Source: an uncultured Peptococcaceae bacterium (GTDB taxonomy: Bacteria; Bacillota; Peptococcia; Peptococcales; Peptococcaceae). From it: DNA of 11,147 nucleotides. Shown here one piece after another: positions 5,339 to 11,147 of this stretch (position 1 is its first letter; each line of letters opens with the position of its first letter). The stretch lies in the NCBI GenBank assembly GCA_902496505.1, contig CABVBB010000029.1, positions 1-11,147 of the forward strand. Reading direction: 5' to 3'. The position numbers and the translations under genes were made by a program. The notes under the pieces are model-generated. The model did not search any database. It saw only the letters and a program-made list of their open reading frames with translations, and was not told the DNA's origin.

Positions 5339-7363
5339 ATGAAAAACAAGAGCTTAAGTGAAAAAGTGCTGATATTGGGTGTCGATGGTTTGGACCCAGC
5401 CCTGACAGCACAGTATCTCAGTGAAGGAAAACTGCCCCATATCAAGCAGTATATCCAACGGGGCGCCTGTCGAGAAGATCTGTCTATGCTGGGCGCCATG
5501 CCCACCGTGACGCCGCCGATGTGGACGACGCTGGCTACCGGTGCTTATCCAGGCACCCACGGCATCACCGACTTTTGGAATCAGGATCTGGAACATCTCG
5601 ACACTATGGTGTACGCCTTTGATTCGCGCAAATGTCAGGCAGAGCAGCTGTGGAACGTTTTTGCTGAGGCCGAAAAACAAACGCTGGTCTGGCATTGGCC
5701 AGGCAGTTCCTGGCCGCCAAGCTCGGACAGTGAATATCTGCATGTCGTCGACGGCACCAGTCCGCCGATCATCCAATATGGCTGTGCGATCGTTGATTGG
5801 GAAAAAAATATCATTGCCGACGAAAGTTTCAGTGAGCTGCGCTACAAACCCAAAGCACAGACAGAATCGACCGGCGCAGGCTGCATCATCACCGATCTGG
5901 ACGTGGCAGAGGACGAACTGGATATTGCCGATGCCTCAGTGGGCAATAAACCGGTGGTCAATATCATGCTCTCCTCAGAAGAAGGCGAGCTGGCCTTGGA
6001 AGCGATGGCCGTTGATCTGGTCAATGCACCGATCACCGCGGCCAAAGGCTGGTCGATCGAGACGAATAAGGCCAAAGAATTCACCCTGCTGCTGTCTAAC
6101 GGGCTGGTCAGACGGCCCTGCCTGATCCTCTGCAATGAGCAGGGCATCTATGATAAAGTCGCGATCTATACCAGCAAGTCCGATCAGCAGCCGCTAGTCG
6201 AACTGACCATGGATGCAGTGGTTTTCAATGTGGTCGATGAGATCAAGACAGCCGATGGGGAGACTATCAAAGCCAATCGCCACTACAGAGCCTTTGAGAT
6301 CGCGCCGGACGGCAGTCGGGTCAATATTTGGACAGGCGTGGCCATGGATATCGCTTATGATCAAGTCTGGCATCCCAAGAGCCTTTACCATGAGGTCATT
6401 GAACATGCCGGCTATCTGCCGCCTGTGGCAGCCGGCGGCGGCAGAGATCCGCAGATCGTTGAAAAATTCATGCTGCCCTGCTGGGAAATGTATACCCAGT
6501 GGCAGGCAAGAGCGCTCAATTATTTGATCCAAAAGCAGCAGTATGACATGATCTTCAGCCATATCCACAACGTAGACGCCTGCGGCCATTTCTTCTGGCA
6601 TCTGGGCAAACATCGGCCCAAGATCGGCAATGATGAACAGCTGTATCGATCCTTTATGCAGGAAGTCTATCGGCAGACAGATGAATATCTGGGCAGTTTC
6701 CTCCATCTTTTGGATGAAGGCTGGACAGTCTTGATCGTCTCGGATCATGGATTGATGACGGTCTTAGAGGACGAGCCGCCCCTTATCGGCGATGCCTACG
6801 GCGTCAATATCCGCGTCATGCAGGAATTAGGCTATACGGAGCTTTTAAAAGACGAGCAGGGCAATGAGCTGCGGGCCATCGATTGGTCAAAAACAACAGC
6901 AGTGGCAACACGAGCCGGTCATATCTGGCTCAATCTGAAAGGACGGCAGGCCACAGGCATCGTCGAGCCAGCCGACCGCTATCGTTTGGAAGAAAAGATC
7001 ATCAACGACCTTTACAATTATCGCGACCCCAAGACCGGCCGTCGGGTGATCGCCATAGCGCTGAGAAATCGCGAAGCTTCCATCATCGGGATGAGCGGCG
7101 AGCAGTGCGGTGATATCATCTACATGCTGGCAGAAGGCTTCAATCGCGTGCACGGCGATTCCCTGCCCACAGCGCGCGGCTACAAAAACACCTCCGTTTC
7201 CCCGGTATTCATCGCCGCCGGCCAAGGGATCAAAGCAGGCTATAAGACCAAACGGGTGATCCGAGAGGTCGACGTAGCACCCACCGTCGCTATGCTCTGC
7301 GGCATGCGCATGCCTGCCCAATGCGAAGGAGCACCTGTCTATCAAATATTGGCGGAGAAATAA
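5339..7363 (+). CDS. Alkaline-phosphatase-superfamily phosphodiesterase-like hydrolase 1
   Basis: This 674-residue protein is a type I phosphodiesterase/nucleotide pyrophosphatase-like member of the alkaline phosphatase superfamily. The catalytic fold is split by a large insert at about 150-375. Likely metal and catalytic residues are Asp 16 (LGVDG), nucleophile Thr 58 (PTVTPP, before LATGAYPGTHGI), Asp 413 and His 417 (NVDACGH), Asp 469 and His 470 (SDHG) and His 605 (VHGDS). There is no Cys/Ser-x-Pro-x-Arg sulfatase motif, so a phosphate ester, phosphodiester or phosphonate is more likely than a sulfate ester. There is no signal peptide or membrane helix: residues 10-17 are already the first catalytic strand, so it is cytoplasmic. 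The start ATG at 5339 has GAGG 8 bases upstream; an in-frame GTG at 5330 overlaps that site and is less likely. It is cotranscribed with the anion carrier. The natural substrate is not evident. Confidence 0.88.
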   Translation: MKNKSLSEKVLILGVDGLDPALTAQYLSEGKLPHIKQYIQRGACREDLSMLGAMPTVTPPMWTTLATGAYPGTHGITDFWNQDLEHLDTMVYAFDSRKCQAEQLWNVFAEAEKQTLVWHWPGSSWPPSSDSEYLHVVDGTSPPIIQYGCAIVDWEKNIIADESFSELRYKPKAQTESTGAGCIITDLDVAEDELDIADASVGNKPVVNIMLSSEEGELALEAMAVDLVNAPITAAKGWSIETNKAKEFTLLLSNGLVRRPCLILCNEQGIYDKVAIYTSKSDQQPLVELTMDAVVFNVVDEIKTADGETIKANRHYRAFEIAPDGSRVNIWTGVAMDIAYDQVWHPKSLYHEVIEHAGYLPPVAAGGGRDPQIVEKFMLPCWEMYTQWQARALNYLIQKQQYDMIFSHIHNVDACGHFFWHLGKHRPKIGNDEQLYRSFMQEVYRQTDEYLGSFLHLLDEGWTVLIVSDHGLMTVLEDEPPLIGDAYGVNIRVMQELGYTELLKDEQGNELRAIDWSKTTAVATRAGHIWLNLKGRQATGIVEPADRYRLEEKIINDLYNYRDPKTGRRVIAIALRNREASIIGMSGEQCGDIIYMLAEGFNRVHGDSLPTARGYKNTSVSPVFIAAGQGIKAGYKTKRVIREVDVAPTVAMLCGMRMPAQCEGAPVYQILAEK

Positions 7364-7365
7364 AC

Positions 7366-7418
7366 AAAAGAGAGTGGCGTATGAACGATGATAAAACGTT
7401 CATACGCCACTCTCTTTT
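7366..7418. terminator. Perfect 22-bp hairpin, bidirectional terminator between convergent genes
   Basis: Bases 7366-7387 are exactly complementary to 7397-7418, a 22-bp stem without mismatch around a 9-base loop. The stem ends in AAAAG on the left and CTTTT on the right, so either strand gives a hairpin closed by a short U tract. It lies 2 bases after the hydrolase 1 stop, and its right arm reaches into the LysR 2 stop codon (7417-7419). It therefore serves both convergent genes. Confidence 0.85.
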
Positions 7419-8331
7419 AGTCTGTAAAAATTTGCTGATAGAGCGTAATAAAGGCCTGCACTGGTGGATCGTTAAGCCGGCTTTTTTTGACCAAGAGGCC
7501 GACCTCGTGAGAAATTTTTTCGTTGATGGCGATCATGGACATCTCCTTGAGCGGCTTGTGGCTGGCTTTGGAGGAGCCAAGATGGACATAGTGACCTTCG
7601 TCTAAAATATCATGAAAAGTGCTGAGATTGCTGATCGTGTATTTGACATGATAATCGCCGAAGTGAGCTAATGTCTTAGAAGCGATCGTTTCAGAATCTG
7701 CATAGGGCTTATAGATGATGAATTCTTCATCCAACAGCTCATTCATGGCGATTTTACGGCGGGTCTGGGCTAAGCGGTGCTTGGGCGATACATATAATAC
7801 AGCTTTACTTTTATAGCAGGGAATAAATTGCAGAGATGCATCCACGAGATCACTGCGCTTTTCAATACCATTGATGATCAAAATAATGCCGATATCTGTC
7901 TCGTCATTTTTCACTTTGCGGATGATCTCGCGGGTGGAGTTTTCTTCCATAGCAATATTCATCTGGGGGTATTCATCGGTAAACTGCTTGATCAGCTGAT
8001 TATATTTTTGGCCGTAAATGGTCGATATGCTGGATACAAAGAGCTGACCGGCAATATTCTGATGCGTTTGGTGGTTTTCGAGGTCAATATCATGTTTCAG
8101 AGCATCATAGCTGGAGACGACATCTTCTGCCCATTGCAGAATAGCCTCGCCCTGCGGCGTTGGTGTAATGCCTTTATTGTTCCGGTAAAAAATAGGGGTG
8201 CCTAAGTCTTTTTCCAAGGCAAGGATGATTTTGCTCAAGTGCTGCTGATTCATGTGAAAACGCCGACTGGCTTTATTGATCGAACCTGCTGAGGCTGCGC
8301 CTAACAAATAACGCAAATGATCTACGTGCAT
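7417..8331 (-). CDS. LysR-family transcriptional regulator 2
   Basis: This 304-residue LysR-type regulator is read leftwards. Its winged helix-turn-helix includes SINKASRRFHMNQQHLSKII (22-41), followed by the linker helix LALEKDLGTPIFYRN. An effector-binding domain follows from about residue 93 (GQLFVSSISTIYGQ). The start is placed at the ATG at 8331-8329 because MHVDHLRYLLG then aligns with the start of LysR 1 (MRLEQLLYLVE) and GGAG lies 9 bases upstream. In-frame ATGs at 8340 and 8346 would add 3 or 5 residues and cannot be excluded. It is divergent from hydrolase 2 and convergent with hydrolase 1. Regulators of this family usually control the divergent gene, so hydrolase 2 is the expected target. 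It is only a distant relative of LysR 1 but keeps the Q-Q-x-L-S pattern in the recognition helix. Confidence 0.93.
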   Translation of the reverse strand: MHVDHLRYLLGAASAGSINKASRRFHMNQQHLSKIILALEKDLGTPIFYRNNKGITPTPQGEAILQWAEDVVSSYDALKHDIDLENHQTHQNIAGQLFVSSISTIYGQKYNQLIKQFTDEYPQMNIAMEENSTREIIRKVKNDETDIGIILIINGIEKRSDLVDASLQFIPCYKSKAVLYVSPKHRLAQTRRKIAMNELLDEEFIIYKPYADSETIASKTLAHFGDYHVKYTISNLSTFHDILDEGHYVHLGSSKASHKPLKEMSMIAINEKISHEVGLLVKKSRLNDPPVQAFITLYQQIFTD

Positions 8332-8380
8332 AAAGCTCATCTCCATTTCCTGAAACGATCCATTGAGCTGTAAGAGAGTC

Positions 8381-8409
8381 CTTATAAAATACAGAAATAA
8401 GCATGAACA
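8381..8409 (-). promoter_or_regulatory. Predicted promoter of LysR 2
   Basis: On the minus strand TGTTCA (8409-8404) and TATAAG (8386-8381) stand 17 bases apart. Transcription would start near 8374, about 43 bases before the preferred LysR 2 start. The spacing is ideal, but the -35 match is weak. Confidence 0.4.
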
Positions 8410-8448
8410 GCATCCCGTCAGGCAATAAAGTGCTTAGTGGATGATATT

Positions 8449-8463
8449 TATAATGCCATTATA
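8449..8463. promoter_or_regulatory. Perfect 15-bp palindrome, likely LysR operator
   Basis: TATAATGCCATTATA is a perfect inverted repeat with 7-base arms around a central C (8456), lying between LysR 2 and hydrolase 2. It contains a T-N11-A spacing, the loose LysR consensus. Its core AATG-N-CATT equals that of the palindrome at 3722-3740. It is about 80 bases upstream of the predicted LysR 2 start site and about 135 upstream of the predicted hydrolase 2 start site, farther than usual. Either a promoter is misplaced or the site mainly serves autoregulation. Confidence 0.45.
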
Positions 8464-8555
8464 GGTGATGGCCGCCTAAAAGAAAATACAGAATTTCTTA
8501 CTTTTTGTTACGCCGATTTGATGTAGCAAAGTGTATAGACAACAAAAAAGCAATA

Positions 8556-8585
8556 TCTACACAAAAAATAAGTAAGATTTATAAT
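8556..8585 (+). promoter_or_regulatory. Predicted promoter of hydrolase 2
   Basis: A perfect -10 box TATAAT (8580-8585) is preceded at 18 bases by TCTACA (8556-8561), a 4-of-6 match to the -35 consensus. Transcription would start near 8592, leaving a leader of about 66 bases. The weak -35 fits a promoter that needs an activator such as LysR 2. Confidence 0.5.
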
Positions 8586-8657
8586 AAGGGTAGAAACAAA
8601 GCAGGGCAGCAAGCCCACAGACAATTGGAGCAATTTATTTTTGAGGAGGCAATCATC

Positions 8658-10715
8658 ATGGATAGAAAAGCATTGACCGACAAATTTTTGGTTATCGGGG
8701 TGGATGGTTTTGAACCAAGCTTAGCAAAGAAATTTTTGGATCAAGGCAAAATGCCCAATCTCCAACAATTCATTGAAAGGGGCGCCTGCCGGGAAGACCT
8801 CGTGCTTTTAGGGGCTATGCCGACCGTAACGCCGCCGTTGTGGACGACGCTGGCAACAGGAGCATATCCTGGTACGCACGGCATCACCTGCTTCTTTGGC
8901 CAGCATCCTGAGAATCTGGATGAAATGGTCTACAATCTGGATTCGCGTCGCTGCAAGGCTGAGCCTTTGTGGAATGTTTTTGCAGAGGATGCGGGCAAAA
9001 AAACGCTGGTCTGGCATTGGCCTGGTTCCAGTTGGCCGCCAACCTCGGACAGCCCTAATCTGCACGTGGTAGAGGGAACGCAGCCAACCTTGATCAATTT
9101 GGGTGTAGCCAATGTGGATACCCTGAAACTGGTGTCAGCTTCAGAAAGCATCGCGGAACTGAGTTTTGTGCCGGATAAGGCGGAGGTCTCTGCTGGTACG
9201 GGCTGCGTTATTGAAAATGTTGATGAATTATTGGCGGCAGGCGATCCAGTGGTGGACGATGTGGTCAAGGATAATATTTACAGCGGCTACAAAACATTGG
9301 GCAAAGGCATCAAGAATTACCTCATGGATGAGACGGACTTAGAGGTCTATAATATCGCGAAATTAACAGCAGACAGCGTCTTTTCACCGATCAAACCTGC
9401 TCACGGCTGGATCAGTGCGCCGGAGGGCGCCAAGGAATTTTATATCTTCGTCGGCAAGGGCACAGAGCGCCGCCCAGGACTGATCGTAAAAAATGCTGAC
9501 GGCGTTTATGACACCGTTCAGATGTATCGGTCCAAAAAAGCAGCGGCCCCTTACGCGGTCATTACGAATGGCACCCCAGTCTATAATGTGCTCGATGAGG
9601 TCAAAGACAGCGAGGGTCAGGTACATCAATGCGTACGGCATTACCAAATTTTGAGCTTAAGTCCTGATGGCAGCAAATTATCTATGGCGCTCAACATGGC
9701 AATGGATACTACCCGTGATGACTTCTTCCATCCCAAATCGCTCTGGACAGAGGTCACTGAAAAATTTGGCTATCCGCCTATCGCTTTCCGCATCAACGGC
9801 GTCAATCCCAATATCGTCCAAAATGTGTTGATCCCATCTTGGGACCCCTACTGCAATTGGCAGGCTGACTGCCTGACCCATTTCATGCAGGAGGAACGCT
9901 ATGACATTATTTTTTCACATATCCATAATGTCGATTCCATGGGACATCAGTTCTGGCATTTTGCCAAATATCAAGAGGAGTGGGGCAATGACGCGGAGGC
10001 GTATCAATATTTCTTTGAGATGATCTATGAACAGACCGACCGCTATCTCGGCAGATTTCTGCCTTACCTGGATCAAGGCTGGACGATGATCATCACCTCT
10101 GACCATGGCCTCATTACCACTGAGCACCATGGCGTGCTGCTTGGCGAGATGAATGGCTTGAATGTGCCGATCATGCGGGAATTAGGCTATACGGTGCTGG
10201 AAAAAGATGCTGACGGCAATGAGCTTGAGCAGGTCGATTGGAGCAAAACGCGGGCAGTCGCTATCCGCGGCGATCATATTTATCTCAATCTCAAGGGCAG
10301 AAATATCCACGGCATCGTGGAACCAGAGGACCAATATGAACTGGAACAGCAGATCATTTCTGACTTGTACAATTACCGTGATCCCAAGACCAATAAGCGG
10401 GTAGTGTCCATTGCTCTGCGCAACAGGGATGCGGTCATTTTAGGCATGAGTGGTCCAGAATGCGGGGATATCATTTACTTCAAGGAGGAGGGTTTCAACA
10501 TCATCCATGCGGATTCGCTTTCTACACAGCGCGGTTATGCTGATACCTCTGTATCGCCGATCTTCGTTGCGGCAGGGCCAGGGATCAAAGCGGGCTATTA
10601 TACAGACCGGGTGATCCGTCAGGTAGATGTGGCCCCGACGATCGCTGCGCTCTGCGGCGTGAGGATGCCGGCCCAATGTGAGGGCGCCGTCCTGCACCAG
10701 ATCATAGCTGAATAA
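8658..10715 (+). CDS. Alkaline-phosphatase-superfamily phosphodiesterase-like hydrolase 2
   Basis: This 685-residue paralogue of hydrolase 1 keeps every predicted catalytic residue: Asp 16 (IGVDG), Thr 58 (PTVTPP), Asp 426 and His 430 (NVDSMGH), Asp 482 and His 483 (SDHG) and His 617 (IIHADS). By eye the first 80 residues are about 65 percent identical to hydrolase 1, and the last 100 or so are similarly close, sharing for example GYPGTHGI-like and RMPAQCEGA motifs. Residues about 145-270 differ strongly, and this protein is some 10 residues longer there. It has no signal peptide or membrane segment, so it is cytoplasmic. The start ATG is 8 bases after GAGGAGG (8643-8649). It diverges from LysR 2 and is followed by a hairpin and a metallo-beta-lactamase-fold gene. 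It has no carrier of its own in the window and may share the SLC13-like importer. Substrate unknown. Confidence 0.88.
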   Translation: MDRKALTDKFLVIGVDGFEPSLAKKFLDQGKMPNLQQFIERGACREDLVLLGAMPTVTPPLWTTLATGAYPGTHGITCFFGQHPENLDEMVYNLDSRRCKAEPLWNVFAEDAGKKTLVWHWPGSSWPPTSDSPNLHVVEGTQPTLINLGVANVDTLKLVSASESIAELSFVPDKAEVSAGTGCVIENVDELLAAGDPVVDDVVKDNIYSGYKTLGKGIKNYLMDETDLEVYNIAKLTADSVFSPIKPAHGWISAPEGAKEFYIFVGKGTERRPGLIVKNADGVYDTVQMYRSKKAAAPYAVITNGTPVYNVLDEVKDSEGQVHQCVRHYQILSLSPDGSKLSMALNMAMDTTRDDFFHPKSLWTEVTEKFGYPPIAFRINGVNPNIVQNVLIPSWDPYCNWQADCLTHFMQEERYDIIFSHIHNVDSMGHQFWHFAKYQEEWGNDAEAYQYFFEMIYEQTDRYLGRFLPYLDQGWTMIITSDHGLITTEHHGVLLGEMNGLNVPIMRELGYTVLEKDADGNELEQVDWSKTRAVAIRGDHIYLNLKGRNIHGIVEPEDQYELEQQIISDLYNYRDPKTNKRVVSIALRNRDAVILGMSGPECGDIIYFKEEGFNIIHADSLSTQRGYADTSVSPIFVAAGPGIKAGYYTDRVIRQVDVAPTIAALCGVRMPAQCEGAVLHQIIAE

Positions 10716-10727
10716 TCAGAGAACCAG

Positions 10728-10774
10728 GCGTCATCAATATTATAACAATGTATATTGATGACGCTTTATTTATC
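10728..10774 (+). terminator. Hairpin after hydrolase 2, probable terminator or attenuating hairpin
   Basis: GCGTCATCAATAT (10728-10740) pairs perfectly with ATATTGATGACGC (10752-10764), a 13-bp stem with an 11-base loop. It is followed by the T-rich stretch TTTATTTATC. It begins 12 bases after the hydrolase 2 stop. The interrupted T run suggests incomplete termination, so the downstream gene may be partly cotranscribed. I see no strong separate promoter for it. Confidence 0.7.
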
Positions 10775-10817
10775 ATAAGACGTGGTGAATGGAGCAAATC
10801 ATTAAAGGCGGTGCAAA

Positions 10818-11147
10818 ATGAAGGTCTATGTTTTAGAGATTGGCTGGCTGGAAAGCGAGCGCAGTGCACTGGTGAGCGGCGCCAGACCCGGAAAGACGAA
10901 ATTACCAGTGCTGGCTGTGTTGATCGATCATCCACAGGGGAAAATATTATTTGATACAGGCTGTCATCCTCAGGCAATGGAAGGCTACTGGCCAGAACAT
11001 TTAAAGAAGATTTTTCCATATTATAGTGAAGAAGGCATGAGCCTCCCAGCACAGTTGGCACTTTGTCAAACAACGCCAGATGAGATCAAGACAGTGGTGC
11101 TTTCACATATGCATTTAGACCACGCAGGTAATTTGGCACTGTTTCCA
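10818..11147 (+). CDS. Metallo-beta-lactamase-fold hydrolase, N-acyl homoserine lactonase type (partial)
   Basis: The first 110 residues of a metallo-beta-lactamase-fold enzyme are present, and the gene runs off the right edge. The N-terminal beta-sandwich strand AVLIDHPQGKILFDTGCHP (33-51) leads to the dinuclear zinc motif HxHxDH at 97-102 (SHMHLDHAGNLALF). This pattern fits the AHL-lactonase branch (AiiA/AttM-like), whose members open lactone rings, though many relatives hydrolyse other esters. The remaining zinc ligands lie beyond the window. The start ATG is preceded by AAAGGCGGTG (10804-10813). It lies about 100 bases after hydrolase 2 on the same strand, beyond a hairpin. Quorum quenching is one possibility. 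A role in breaking a lactone or ester intermediate of the local pathway is another, and the sequence does not decide between them. Confidence 0.85.
   Translation, partial: MKVYVLEIGWLESERSALVSGARPGKTKLPVLAVLIDHPQGKILFDTGCHPQAMEGYWPEHLKKIFPYYSEEGMSLPAQLALCQTTPDEIKTVVLSHMHLDHAGNLALFP

Larger units (their letters stand above)
8332..8657. other. Divergent regulatory region, LysR 2 / hydrolase 2 (no gene)
   Basis: This stretch of about 325 bases carries no credible gene. It is AT-rich compared with its neighbours. It contains a palindrome (8449-8463), a predicted promoter for each direction (listed separately) and a small hairpin GGGC-AGCAA-GCCC in the hydrolase 2 leader. The hydrolase 2 frame stays open upstream to 8505, but its lysine- and glutamine-rich translation and lack of a ribosome binding site mark it as non-coding. 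Confidence 0.7.

Noticed and set aside
5339..7363. Sulfatase function for the hydrolases
   Set aside because: Neither protein has the Cys/Ser-x-Pro-x-Arg motif needed for formylglycine. The nucleophile position is Thr 58.
8505..8657. 51-residue N-terminal extension of hydrolase 2
   Set aside because: It starts at TTG without a ribosome binding site, is lysine/glutamine-rich, covers the predicted promoter, and hydrolase 1 aligns from the ATG at 8658.
10748..10954. Small 68-codon frame after hydrolase 2
   Set aside because: It starts inside the terminator loop and overlaps the well-supported metallo-beta-lactamase-fold gene in another frame.
1..11147. CRISPR array, tRNA, rRNA, insertion sequence or phage genes
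   Set aside because: No regularly spaced repeats, no tRNA-like cloverleaf noticed in the intergenic gaps, and no transposase, integrase or terminal inverted repeats were seen.

Overview
The window looks like chromosomal DNA of an anaerobic member of the Bacillota. The reasons are strong Shine-Dalgarno sequences (GGAGG or AGGAGG) before almost every gene, compact operons with 4-base ATGA overlaps, intrinsic terminators, and a lantibiotic-immunity type ABC transporter beside a response regulator. Base composition is near balanced. I cannot name the genus. I see no rRNA, tRNA, CRISPR array, insertion sequence or phage gene.

Left block (1-2643). A divergent response regulator, cut by the window edge, faces a three-gene ABC operon: an ATPase with an E-loop in place of the Q-loop, and two six-helix ABC-2 permeases. 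This is the LanFEG/BcrAB-like layout used to protect against lantibiotics or other envelope-active peptides. The neighbouring two-component system probably controls it.

Central and right block (2763-11147). A LysR-type regulator ends in an intrinsic terminator. It is followed by a perfect 19-bp palindrome, a promoter and an unusually structured 5' leader, then an operon of an SLC13/DASS-like anion transporter and a large cytoplasmic alkaline-phosphatase-superfamily hydrolase (hydrolase 1). A convergent second LysR regulator (minus strand) meets this operon at a perfect 22-bp hairpin. Divergent from that regulator is a second, paralogous hydrolase (hydrolase 2), a hairpin, and the start of a metallo-beta-lactamase-fold hydrolase of the N-acyl homoserine lactonase type.

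How it may fit together (inference). Two related LysR regulators, each beside a copy of the same hydrolase, suggest a duplicated inducible module. An anionic organic substrate would enter through the SLC13-like carrier and be cleaved inside the cell by a threonine-nucleophile, two-metal hydrolase. A second, related substrate would be handled by hydrolase 2, perhaps with the lactonase-like enzyme. The hydrolases match at both catalytic ends but differ in the central insert, as expected if substrate range has diverged. The substrate cannot be read from the sequence. The less ordinary signals are the shared palindrome core AATG-N-CATT near both modules and the leader RNA of the transporter operon.
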